A stretch of DNA of 64,000 nt, from the NCBI GenBank assembly GCA_033763935.1, contig JANRJO010000042.1:62001-126000 (forward strand), read 5' to 3'. A program made the translations under genes and the position numbers. The first letter of the stretch is position 1; each line of letters begins with the position of its first letter. This document shows, piece after piece, positions 1 through 7,982 of this stretch. A model generated the notes under the pieces. That model did no database searches. It was not told the origin of the DNA and saw nothing but the letters and a program-made list of their open reading frames with translations. The stretch comes from DALYJJ01 sp033763935. GTDB lineage: Bacteria > Acidobacteriota > Terriglobia > Bryobacterales > Bryobacteraceae.

Positions 1-27
1 GCCTGTGGGTGGAGAAGGTCTTCGGCC

Positions 28-1383
28 TCAAACCTTCGGCAAGCTGAACGGCGCGCGGTACTGCTTCGACGTGTACTTCTGAGCGTCCGCGTCTCCGACG
101 ATGCGCTCCGCCTCGCCGTCCCATACAATGCGGCGGCCCGTGCGATAGGCAATCACACCCAGGTGGCACGCCGTGCACACGCGGTGGCCGATCTCCACGT
201 CCGCGTTGGGCAGCTTGCGCGAGCGCAGCGAGTTCAGCCAGTTCTGCACGTGCGCTTCCTGCGCCAGGGGATCGGTGCGAAAACCGCTCGCGGTGATCGC
301 CGCGGTCATCGGCGCCGCGGCCGGTCCCGGGGCGGGGAACTGCTGGCGGATCTCGTTGTACGTGTCTTTCGCGCGGTCGCGGTCCGGCGCGAAGTCGGGC
401 CCGCGCATCTCGGGACGAATCTCGTAGCTCGACCGGTCGAGGATCAACGTCCCCTTTGTGCCGCGAAACGCCATGCCATACGCGCGGCCTTCCTGCCGCA
501 CGCCGCTGCCCAGCGTATTCCGATACTGGAACGTGAAGCCGGGGTATTCAAAGACCGTGACCAGAGTATCCGGCGTCTCGCGGTTGTCCTCGAGCACATA
601 CTTGCCGCCGAACGCCGCCACGCTGTTCGGTGCGTCCACGTTCATTGCCCAGTGCACGATGTCGACGTGATGCGCGCCCCAGTCGGTCATCATGCCGCCC
701 GAATACTCCCAGAACCAGCGGTAGTTCCAGACCCAGCGATTCGTGTTGTACGGGACTTTGGAGGCCGGCCCCAAATACAGATCCCAATCGAGGCCCGGCG
801 GCGGCGCACTGTCTTTCGGATTGCCGATTCCGACCGGCGCCTCGTTCGAATGGTTCCACGCTTCCACGTGCGTGACCTTGCCGATGACGCCGCCCTGAAT
901 CATCTCGACGCATTTCTGGAAGTGCTCCGCCGAGCGCTGCTGGCTGCCCGTCTGCAGGATTTTCTTGTGATGCCGCGCGGCCCGGACCAGCGCGCGCCCC
1001 TCGTCGATGGTGTGCGTGAGCGGCTTCTCGCAATACACGTCCTTGCCGGCTTCGAAGGCCATCATGGCCATCGGTACATGCCAGTGGTCGGGTGTCGAGA
1101 CGAAGACCGCGTCGATGTCCTTGCGATCGAGAATGCGCCGGAAGTCCTGGTAGCCGTCGACCTTGAACGGGATGGTCTTGCGAACCTCGTCGACGAACGG
1201 CTGGTACACGTCGCAGACGGCGGCGATCTCCGTCTCCGGTTTCCTCAGGCAGGTTCGGATCTCGTACGCGCCGCGCCCGCCGAGACCGAGGAAGCCGAGC
1301 CGGATGCGGTCATTCGCGGCCCGCGCCGGCTTCGCGGCGGCAGCGGCGGCGGAAACGGAGGCGAGAAAGCGGCGGCGGTCCAT
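28..1383 (-). CDS. Tat-exported Gfo/Idh/MocA family oxidoreductase
   Basis: Predicted NAD(P)-dependent sugar or polyol oxidoreductase of about 451 residues. The N-terminus MDRRRFLASVSAAAAAA is a twin-arginine signal, so the enzyme is expected to be exported folded with its cofactor. The Rossmann glycine motif GFLGLGGRG lies at residues 30-38, PDHWHVP near 99-104 and the family's EKP cofactor motif at 119-121; the rest is the usual alpha/beta C-terminal domain. The ATG at 1383 places the arginines at the extreme N-terminus; a GTG three codons upstream is the alternative. The substrate cannot be read from sequence. A distant paralogue lies at 61756-63246. Confidence 0.88.
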   Translation of the reverse strand: MDRRRFLASVSAAAAAAKPARAANDRIRLGFLGLGGRGAYEIRTCLRKPETEIAAVCDVYQPFVDEVRKTIPFKVDGYQDFRRILDRKDIDAVFVSTPDHWHVPMAMMAFEAGKDVYCEKPLTHTIDEGRALVRAARHHKKILQTGSQQRSAEHFQKCVEMIQGGVIGKVTHVEAWNHSNEAPVGIGNPKDSAPPPGLDWDLYLGPASKVPYNTNRWVWNYRWFWEYSGGMMTDWGAHHVDIVHWAMNVDAPNSVAAFGGKYVLEDNRETPDTLVTVFEYPGFTFQYRNTLGSGVRQEGRAYGMAFRGTKGTLILDRSSYEIRPEMRGPDFAPDRDRAKDTYNEIRQQFPAPGPAAAPMTAAITASGFRTDPLAQEAHVQNWLNSLRSRKLPNADVEIGHRVCTACHLGVIAYRTGRRIVWDGEAERIVGDADAQKYTSKQYRAPFSLPKV

Positions 1384-1437
1384 GCCGAACACGGTATCAG
1401 AGTCCGTCAGGGACCGCGCGCCGCGCGGAGGAAACGC

Positions 1438-2808
1438 CTACGGCCGTACGGGAATGGAAATGTTCGCCTGCGTGGACTGTCCCGCCATGCGAATCACGAT
1501 AGGCACGTTTCCCGCGGGTGTGGCCGCAGGCAGCCGCAGGTTGAACTGATACAGGCCGGAGATGGAGCCGGGCGTGAGGCCGGCGTAGGAGATCGCCTCG
1601 GGCGCCAGCGTCACCCCGCCGACGGTTACCGTGAAGGCCTCGGTCACGCGCGTTTGCCGGGACGGCGGAACACGCTCTCCCGGTTGGTAGAACGGATCGG
1701 TGGGGCCAAAGCCGGTGCCGAAGATCTGAACGATCTCCCCTGGCCGCGCCGCACGGGCGCCGGGCAGGCTCAGCACCGCCGGGTCCACCAGGAACGAGAA
1801 ATCCTGGTTGAGTGCGGCGATGGACGTGGTCCCCTGGAAGACGAAGAGCGCCGGGTTGTAGACCTGTAGCGGCACAAGGAAGTCATCTGATCGCTGCTCG
1901 TTCGACCGGCCGCGGTTCACGACCACGCGCACCCGCACGTTGCCGCTGAGAATGTTCGTCAGCGTCGGCGCCTGGAAATTGATTTGCCCGTCTTCGATGT
2001 AGGTGATGGGTACCTGGCGGTCCTCGACGAACACGGCCACGCAGCCGAGCTCATCGGGGTAGCGATCGCCATCGCCCCGCGCTTCGCGCCTCCGTCCGGA
2101 CACAGCGAAGTTGGAACCGAAGATGGAGGCGATGGCGTTCCACGCCAGGCCGGGCGCGCCGGAAGCAGAGTTCTGAATGGCGCGAATCGACGGGCGCGCC
2201 GTCACGCGGCAGTCGTCATCCTCGGCATCGATCTCGCGGACGTCGTTGTAGATGCGGTCGTTCGTGTTGCCGTCGCCACCGCTGGCGGCGTTCCCTGACG
2301 CGTAGAAGACGACCTTGCCGACGTTGGTGGAGGGCGGCGTCCATTCCACTTCGAATTCCATGCGGCCGTTGGCGCCACGGTCTACGGCCGCGGGGGCATG
2401 AGAGGCGAATTCAGTGCGATCGGCCGCGCAGGGCGACGCCGTTCCGCGAATCGCCGTCGGATCGTCGCAGCGCACGCGAACCAGGTCGCTCGGCGTAAAC
2501 GTGCCCGCCTTGCGGGTGGGATCGCTGGCGAGGCGCGCCGTGATCTGGAATCCGAACCGGCGCGCCTGCGGGTGTTCGACCCGAACCCGAATGGTCTGGG
2601 GCACTCCTGGAGTGTAGCCGGAGGCGTTAATCTGTACGCGGCCACCTTCCAGGGTCGCGCCCGCCCGATGACACACGGTGCAGGTGAGCCCGCCATCGGC
2701 GGGGGCGCCGGTCCGGCGGATGGGCGGGCCCTCTGGGACCAGCGAAGTGGCGAACACGGCCGCCGGCAGCGTGGCGGCAACGAGAGACACGTAGAACATT
2801 CGGAGCAT
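1438..2808 (-). CDS. Secreted Reeler-domain protein with C-terminal TIGR03437 domain
   Basis: Exported protein of 456 residues. A Sec signal peptide (about 1-20) is followed by a C43-x2-C46-H47 haem-type motif, a Reeler-like beta-sandwich (about 52-205, with ARRFGFQITARLASD and the conserved WTPPSTNVG), and a C-terminal beta-rich Solibacter-type domain (about 215-456) with the signatures DGQINFQAP and GTGFGPTDP. The role is unknown; such proteins are thought to be cell-surface or extracellular. Its closest relative is the next gene upstream, 27 bases away on the same strand, so the pair is a tandem duplication. The cysteines could bind haem or simply form a disulphide. Confidence 0.8.
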   Translation of the reverse strand: MLRMFYVSLVAATLPAAVFATSLVPEGPPIRRTGAPADGGLTCTVCHRAGATLEGGRVQINASGYTPGVPQTIRVRVEHPQARRFGFQITARLASDPTRKAGTFTPSDLVRVRCDDPTAIRGTASPCAADRTEFASHAPAAVDRGANGRMEFEVEWTPPSTNVGKVVFYASGNAASGGDGNTNDRIYNDVREIDAEDDDCRVTARPSIRAIQNSASGAPGLAWNAIASIFGSNFAVSGRRREARGDGDRYPDELGCVAVFVEDRQVPITYIEDGQINFQAPTLTNILSGNVRVRVVVNRGRSNEQRSDDFLVPLQVYNPALFVFQGTTSIAALNQDFSFLVDPAVLSLPGARAARPGEIVQIFGTGFGPTDPFYQPGERVPPSRQTRVTEAFTVTVGGVTLAPEAISYAGLTPGSISGLYQFNLRLPAATPAGNVPIVIRMAGQSTQANISIPVRP

Positions 2809-2835
2809 GAGGCGCCTCGGATTGTGATGTTCAGA

Positions 2836-4209
2836 CTAGCGTTGCACGGTGAGGAAGGCTTCCGGTACGGAGACGCCGTCAATGGTCAGTTCAAGACGAT
2901 GGTCTCCGTTCGAAAGGTCCGGCACTGTGATGTCGAAGCGATAGAGGCCGACGAAGCCGCCGTAGAGGCCTGCGTATAGGGGTGTGATGGCCTGGCCGCC
3001 AAGTCGCACGGTGAACGGCGATGCGAGTTGAGTCGCGGCGGTGGCGATCTGACCGGGCGGGACGCTTGGCGTCACCGGGCCGCAACCGACAGCGTAGAAG
3101 ACGATAGTCTCGCCAGGTCGAGCCGGGCGGAACTCGACGCCTCCCACCAGTCCCGTGCGGCCGACGTAGACAACGCGGCCAGCGTTCAGCTCAGAGAGGA
3201 GGTTGGCGGCGGCGTACTGGACGTTGTTCACCCGGAAGCCGGCTGGTGCAAGTATGGCCGGGCTGACCGCTGCGGCGGGAAGTGTGGCGGCGTTACTACG
3301 AAGGCCCCCGGGACCGGTGACGACCACGTTGATGTTGCCGGTGGTTGGGATGTTCGGCACCTGCACGTTGATCTGGTCCGGAGCGCCGGCGACGCCCCCG
3401 CGTACGAAATAGACATAGCCGGGGATGTCATTGAACGTGACGCCCCAGCCATCCAGGCTCGTGGGTGCATTATTGCCCTGGAAGTCTCTACCCTCCCAGA
3501 GCCGGCCATTGGGACTGACGGTGAAGTTGCGTAAGTGGATGCGGGAATTCCCCTGACCGGAAACCGAAGCGTTGCCAGCAATGTACACCCTTACGTCGCC
3601 CACGTTGGTAGACGGCGGCGTCCAATCAAACGACCACGTGCCGTCAGTTCGCGGTACTTGGAAATGCCTCGCGAACTGAACGCCGTTGTTCGCGCAGCCT
3701 CCTTGCGGCTTGTTTCGGTCGTCTTCACAGACGATCTCAGTGGAGTTGCCAGACGGGTTGAGGTCCCCGGCCTGCCCGTTCGACTCGTCGCTCGCGAGCC
3801 GCGCTGTTAGCTGGAACCCAAACCGGCGCGCCGCCGAGTCCGCGACTCTGACCGTCCACCGCTGTGGCGGTCCGCCGGGCGTGTAGGTGTTCTGCGCGAA
3901 GTTAGCGCCGAAGACCTGTACGTACGTGCCGGGCGACAGTCGGGGCCGATCATCGAAGGCTTGTAGGACGGGTTGATCGTCACGAACAGTTGGTGCGGGA
4001 ACAGACGTTGTGGCGGAGTTCGTGAGGGTGATCGCAGCCGAATCATTGATCCGCGTTCCCACATGGCAGCCGGAGTCGAGGCAGATGCGATCCCCCGGCG
4101 CGCCCGTGCGTCGCGGCGGCGGGCCAAACCCATAGGCCCACACAAGGACCGGTATGAGGCACAGGATGCTGGCGACTTTCGCCCAGTAGATTTTTCGTGC
4201 TCTGGTCAT
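2836..4209 (-). CDS. Secreted Reeler/TIGR03437 protein, rearranged paralogue
   Basis: Exported protein of 457 residues, paralogous to the gene at 1438-2808 (shared blocks PPxRRTGAP, ARRFGFQ, WTPPSTNVG, the signal peptide and the C-terminal beta domain). The ATG at 4209 puts a hydrophobic signal (about 10-26) at the N-terminus; the open frame continues upstream to 4455 but that part looks non-coding. The haem-type motif is C43-x4-C48-H49 rather than CxxCH. Residues about 67-108, including LSPGTYVQVFGANFA, resemble the head of a TIGR03437 domain and interrupt the Reeler segment, while the body of that domain (APDQINVQVP) follows it. Confidence 0.77.
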   Translation of the reverse strand: MTRARKIYWAKVASILCLIPVLVWAYGFGPPPRRTGAPGDRICLDSGCHVGTRINDSAAITLTNSATTSVPAPTVRDDQPVLQAFDDRPRLSPGTYVQVFGANFAQNTYTPGGPPQRWTVRVADSAARRFGFQLTARLASDESNGQAGDLNPSGNSTEIVCEDDRNKPQGGCANNGVQFARHFQVPRTDGTWSFDWTPPSTNVGDVRVYIAGNASVSGQGNSRIHLRNFTVSPNGRLWEGRDFQGNNAPTSLDGWGVTFNDIPGYVYFVRGGVAGAPDQINVQVPNIPTTGNINVVVTGPGGLRSNAATLPAAAVSPAILAPAGFRVNNVQYAAANLLSELNAGRVVYVGRTGLVGGVEFRPARPGETIVFYAVGCGPVTPSVPPGQIATAATQLASPFTVRLGGQAITPLYAGLYGGFVGLYRFDITVPDLSNGDHRLELTIDGVSVPEAFLTVQR

Positions 4210-4445
4210 GACGGTTTCGATGTCCAGTGTAGCCGAAGCTCTTCGCAGAACAATGAACGCGAGGCCCGTTTTCACACTTCTTAAACGCCAGCCAGCTATA
4301 GTGGAAGAGTCCTCTTCGTAACCCTGCCTGTTACAGAACCGCTTGACCCCTGTTGCGCGGCCCTCTTTTGCCGCGCCCTCGATCCCGATTCCGCTCAGTA
4401 GCTGAATCTCCCAAAAAACAAAAACAACAAAACAGGAGATTGCTC

Positions 4446-5267
4446 TTGAATACAAGCTTGTTGTGTCTCTTCTCTACGGCCTTGTGCGTGCACGCCGCGC
4501 AGGGCCCGGTAAGTCTTCGCGGCACTGTCGAAAACGCCGGCGTCGAACCGCTGCAGGTGGAACTGGTGGAGGCGAGCGGCCGCTCACCGTTCGGCCGCGC
4601 GCTGGTCTCCTCCGGACATTTCGAGTTCAACGGCGTCGCCGCAGGCGAGTATGAGGTCCGTCTGCTCGACCGGCGCGGGGACGTCGTTTCGCGTTCCCTG
4701 GTGAGCGCGCGCTCGCATGTCGCGGAGGTCGAGTTCCGCCTGCCGCCGCCGCAGCAGCCCGCCGCTTCGCGCGCCTCCACCATCTCGCTCCGGCGTTTCA
4801 TAACGCCCCCAGGCAAGCGCGCCGCAAAGCTGTTCGCCAAAGGCGTGGACGCTCACAACCGCGGCAAGCTGGAACCCGCTGTCGAGCACTACCGCCGCGC
4901 CCTCGACGAGCACCCGCTGTACCTCGAAGCCATGAACAACCTCGGCAATTGCCTGCTGCGGCTGGATCGCTACTCCGAAGCCGTCGAGGTCCTTGAGCAA
5001 GCCATCGCGCTCGATCCGGACGTCGCCCTCCCGCACTCCAATCTTGCCTCCGCACTGCTTTTGCAGGGCCGCTACGAAGAAGCGCGCCGCGCGGCGGACC
5101 ACGCGCTTCGCAAAGACCCGCGCCTGCCCCAGGCCCACTACGTCGCCGGGCTCGCCTACCTGCAGCAGCATAGGACGGCTGACGCGCTCCGGCATCTGAA
5201 GGTGGCGGGCGAGAGCTTCGCTCCGGCGCGGCAACTGGCGTCCAGGATCGAACGCGGGTCGCACTGA
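4446..5267 (+). CDS. Exported TPR-repeat protein
   Basis: Protein of 273 residues with a signal peptide (NTSLLCLFSTALCVHAAQG), a carboxypeptidase-regulatory-like beta domain (about 20-95, VSLRGTVENAGVEPL...FEFNGVAAGEYEVRL) and at least three tetratricopeptide repeats (about 130-265, for example YLEAMNNLGNCLLRLDRYSEA). The start was set at TTG 4446 because AGGAG at 4434-4438 sits 7 bases upstream and the signal peptide then begins at once; the frame stays open upstream to an ATG at 4353 with no ribosome site. TPRs suggest a protein-interaction role in the cell envelope. The 236-base region shared with the divergent gene at 4209 should hold both promoters; TATAGT near 4300 is a possible -10. 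Confidence 0.8.
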   Translation: MNTSLLCLFSTALCVHAAQGPVSLRGTVENAGVEPLQVELVEASGRSPFGRALVSSGHFEFNGVAAGEYEVRLLDRRGDVVSRSLVSARSHVAEVEFRLPPPQQPAASRASTISLRRFITPPGKRAAKLFAKGVDAHNRGKLEPAVEHYRRALDEHPLYLEAMNNLGNCLLRLDRYSEAVEVLEQAIALDPDVALPHSNLASALLLQGRYEEARRAADHALRKDPRLPQAHYVAGLAYLQQHRTADALRHLKVAGESFAPARQLASRIERGSH

Positions 5268-5328
5268 AGCTCAATCGGCGGACGCCCTGGACGAGGATGC
5301 TATCCTGAATCCAGGGCGTTCGCGGTAC

Positions 5329-6114
5329 ATGTCCTCCTACACCTACCGTCCGCGAGGCGGCGGCTTCTATATGGGCGGTCTGCCTCCCGTCGTCAAGTGG
5401 CTGCTGATCTCGAACATCGGGTTGTTCCTGCTTGGCTTCCTGGCGGCCGGGACGACGTTCGGCGGGCTGTTTCTCCCCCTCGCACTGATTCCGTCCTGGG
5501 TGGTCGAGCACTTCGCGGTCTGGCAGCTGGTCACGTACATGTTCCTGCACAGCGCCACCGACTTCGGGCACATCCTGTTCAACATGCTTTCGCTCTGGAT
5601 GTTCGGCTCCGACCTCGAACGCACGTGGGGCAGCCGCCAGTTCCTGAAGTTTTACCTCTTCTGCGGGGTAGGCGCGGGGCTGCTTGCCGTCATCGGCAAC
5701 TATTTGTATGGCACGCCGGATACGCGCACCATCGGTGCTTCGGGCGCGATCTACGGCGTGATGATGGCGTTCGCTCTGCTGTTCCCCGATACCACCATCC
5801 TGTTCATCTTGTTCCCCATCCGAGCCAAGTACTTCGTCATGATTCTGGGAGCGATTGCCTTCCTGAGCACGCTGAAGGCATCGGGCAGCGGTGTGAGCCA
5901 CGTCGCCCACCTGGGCGGGCTGTTGTTTGGCTATCTATGGGTGAGAACCAGCCTCGGAGGAGCACGCCGGGGCGGGTACGGGAGCCGTGGCGGCGGCAGG
6001 AATCCGCTGGAATACCTGCGAACCGAATACGACAAGTGGCGCCGGGCGCGCGCGCGGCGTAAGTTTGAAGTCTATCTGAAGAAGCGCGATTCGAAAGACC
6101 GCTGGGTTCAGTAG
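5329..6114 (+). CDS. Rhomboid family intramembrane serine protease
   Basis: Polytopic membrane protease of 261 residues with about six transmembrane helices. The catalytic dyad is visible: Ser138 in the GASGAIYG motif and His194 in HVAHLGG. The H81-xxx-N85 pair of the preceding helix (HILFNMLSLW) is also conserved, as is the WR-like loop segment RTWGSRQF. These proteases cleave transmembrane segments of client proteins. The C-terminal tail (about 212-261) is soluble, glycine/arginine-rich and then strongly basic, unlike minimal rhomboids. It follows the TPR gene by 61 bases and may be co-transcribed with the VWA gene downstream. Confidence 0.9.
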   Translation: MSSYTYRPRGGGFYMGGLPPVVKWLLISNIGLFLLGFLAAGTTFGGLFLPLALIPSWVVEHFAVWQLVTYMFLHSATDFGHILFNMLSLWMFGSDLERTWGSRQFLKFYLFCGVGAGLLAVIGNYLYGTPDTRTIGASGAIYGVMMAFALLFPDTTILFILFPIRAKYFVMILGAIAFLSTLKASGSGVSHVAHLGGLLFGYLWVRTSLGGARRGGYGSRGGGRNPLEYLRTEYDKWRRARARRKFEVYLKKRDSKDRWVQ

Positions 6115-6165
6115 GGGAAACCGCGCCGGGCGCGAGTGTCGTCTAATCTGGTAGCGTTGAAAACC

Positions 6166-7314
6166 ATGAAGCGGAAGAATGTCTGGATCTGGCTGCTGGG
6201 GCTGATCTGCCTGGCGGTGCTGGCGGGCCTGGCGCCCGGGCAGGAGGGGCCGAAAAAGGAACGTGGCGAAGCGGTAGCCCGGCCCAAGAAGAAGGATGGC
6301 GGGGGAACCACCGCGCCGGAACCCGAAGGCGAGAAGATCCCTTCCCGCTTCAAGAAGAAGGACGGCGAGCTGCCGCCCGAGGGCACGCCGACGTTCCGCA
6401 CGGACGTCAACACCGTGACCGTCGATGTGGCGGTGCTCGATAACAAGGGCCGGTTCATCCCGAACATCCCGCGCGGGAACTTCCGCATCCTGGAGGACGA
6501 CCAGCCGCAGCAGGTGGCGAGCTTTGCCATGGGCGAGGCGCCGATGACGGTCGCCATGGTCATCGAGTTCAGCAACCTCTTCCAGCGCTATTGGACCGAG
6601 ACGTGGTACCAGACGCTGGTGGCCGCGCATGGCTTCCTCGAGACCCTCAAGCCGGAGGACTTCGTTGCCGTGGTGGCATACGATATCCGGCCCGAGATCC
6701 TCTCCGACTTCTCGCAGAACAAGCAGAACGCTTACGAGGCGATGCGCCGCTTGCAGATCGCCGCCTACTCCGAGTCCAACCTTTATGACGCCGTGACGGA
6801 TACCGCGGACCGTATGTCGGAGATCGAAGGCCGCAAGGCTATCGTGCTCGTTTCTTCCGGCATGGACACGTTCAGCAAGCTCACCTTTGACCAGACACGA
6901 AAGAAACTGCAGGCCGCGGGAGTGCCGATCTACGCCATCGGACTCATGCAGGCGCTGCGCGAGTGGTACGATGCCCGCGGTTTTCTCGGCCCGATTGCAA
7001 GGCTGGACTTCTTACAGGCCGACAACCAGATGCGAACGTTCGCCAAGGAGACGGGCGGGCAGTCCTTCTTCCCGCGCTTCTATGGCGAGTTCCCCGGCAT
7101 CTTCCGCGCCATCTCCGATTCGCTGCGGAACCAGTACTCCCTCACCTACCAGCCCACCAACCAGGCGCGCGACGGCAAATTCAGGAAGATCAAGGTGGAG
7201 CTGGTGAACCCGGAGAACAACCAGCCGCTGCGCATTCTTGACGAGAAGAACAAGCCGATCAAGTACCAGGTTCTTGCGAAAGCCGGGTACACCGCTCCGC
7301 GTGAAGTGGAATAG
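6166..7314 (+). CDS. Acidobacterial VWA-domain protein (TIGR03436 type)
   Basis: Exported or membrane-anchored protein of 382 residues. A hydrophobic N-terminal segment (MKRKNVWIWLLGLICLAVL) is followed by a lysine-rich low-complexity linker, a short beta domain typical of the family (VDVAVLDNKGRFIPNIPRGNFRILEDD) and a von Willebrand A fold in which the metal-site motif is degenerate (VIEFSN in place of DxSxS). The ATG at 6166 is preferred to a GTG at 6136 because the signal then starts at once. Function is unknown; VWA domains usually mediate protein adhesion. A second member lies at 55343-56362. Confidence 0.8.
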   Translation: MKRKNVWIWLLGLICLAVLAGLAPGQEGPKKERGEAVARPKKKDGGGTTAPEPEGEKIPSRFKKKDGELPPEGTPTFRTDVNTVTVDVAVLDNKGRFIPNIPRGNFRILEDDQPQQVASFAMGEAPMTVAMVIEFSNLFQRYWTETWYQTLVAAHGFLETLKPEDFVAVVAYDIRPEILSDFSQNKQNAYEAMRRLQIAAYSESNLYDAVTDTADRMSEIEGRKAIVLVSSGMDTFSKLTFDQTRKKLQAAGVPIYAIGLMQALREWYDARGFLGPIARLDFLQADNQMRTFAKETGGQSFFPRFYGEFPGIFRAISDSLRNQYSLTYQPTNQARDGKFRKIKVELVNPENNQPLRILDEKNKPIKYQVLAKAGYTAPREVE

Positions 7315-7437
7315 CTAAACGGATTACAGAAGAGTGAATACTAACGGCCCGCCTGCACAACGGGCGCGCCGTTTGCCATTCGAGGGGAGCGATGTCAAGT
7401 GCTTGATGTTCGCGACATTCAATGCGTTACGGGTTCG

Positions 7438-7466
7438 TTGACACTCTCACTCACCTTCTGTTAATT
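7438..7466 (+). promoter_or_regulatory. Putative sigma-70-type promoter of the receiver-domain gene
   Basis: A perfect TTGACA at 7438-7443 is followed after 17 bases by TTAATT at 7461-7466, a weak -10. The predicted start of transcription lies about 15 bases before the ATG at 7490. The -35 match and the spacing are the supporting points; the -10 matches the consensus at only three of six positions. Confidence 0.4.
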
Positions 7467-7489
7467 TCGGCGAGTCCTAGCCAACATTC

Positions 7490-7951
7490 ATGCCATCTCC
7501 ATCTGCTTCATGCGATCATTCGCAGCGTATTCTCATCGTCGACGATAATTCCGATGGCCTCATTGCCCGCAAGCATGTTCTCGAGGAATTGGGCTTTTCC
7601 ACCACCACGGCCGGAACGGCACAGGAGGCTCTCGAAGCCTTTGCCGCCGATGCGTTCGATCTCGTGGTGACGGATTACCGGATGCCTCGAATGGATGGCC
7701 TCGAGTTCATCCAGCACATACGGGTGCAGTCACCCGCGACGCGCGTGATTCTGATCAGCGGATTTGCCGAGGCGCTCGGCCTATCCCACTCGAACACCGG
7801 CGCCGATGTGGTGATTCAGAAGAGTAACCACGAGGTCAGCCAGTTGGTTGCCGCTGTCTCCGGACTGCTCAAGGTGAAGCCGCGAAAGCCCGTGGCTCGT
7901 CGTTCGGGCGGACACGCTGCGGCGCCGCGGGCCCGAGGCGCGGCAGGCTAG
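7490..7951 (+). CDS. Single-domain response regulator (CheY-like receiver)
   Basis: Receiver-domain protein of 153 residues. Acidic pocket Asp18/Asp19 (ILIVDDN), phospho-acceptor Asp62 (VVTDYRMPRMDG), Ser90 (VILISG) and Lys111 (VIQKS) are all present, so phosphorylation is expected. There is no DNA-binding output domain; a basic tail (about 127-153, KVKPRKPVARRSGG) follows. No histidine kinase is adjacent, so this is an orphan whose partner lies elsewhere. It probably signals through protein contact, like CheY or Spo0F. Confidence 0.88.
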   Translation: MPSPSASCDHSQRILIVDDNSDGLIARKHVLEELGFSTTTAGTAQEALEAFAADAFDLVVTDYRMPRMDGLEFIQHIRVQSPATRVILISGFAEALGLSHSNTGADVVIQKSNHEVSQLVAAVSGLLKVKPRKPVARRSGGHAAAPRARGAAG

Positions 7952-7967
7952 CGGCTGGCCCCACCGC

Positions 7968-7973
7968 TATAGT
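7968..7973 (+). promoter_or_regulatory. -10-like hexamer for a leaderless GH3 transcript
   Basis: TATAGT ends 9 bases before the ATG at 7983. A transcript starting at the usual distance would have at most a few untranslated bases. No clear -35 is visible. Confidence 0.4.
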
Positions 7974-7982
7974 GGAAGCAGG

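Noticed and set aside
163..1869. 568-codon open frame on the plus strand opposite the Gfo/Idh gene
   Set aside because: It lies wholly antisense to a gene with clear motifs and its product is low-complexity and arginine-rich; long antisense frames are normal in GC-rich DNA.
4798..5910. 370-codon minus-strand frame across the TPR and rhomboid genes
   Set aside because: Both plus-strand genes have strong motifs and a good ribosome site; the antisense product has none.
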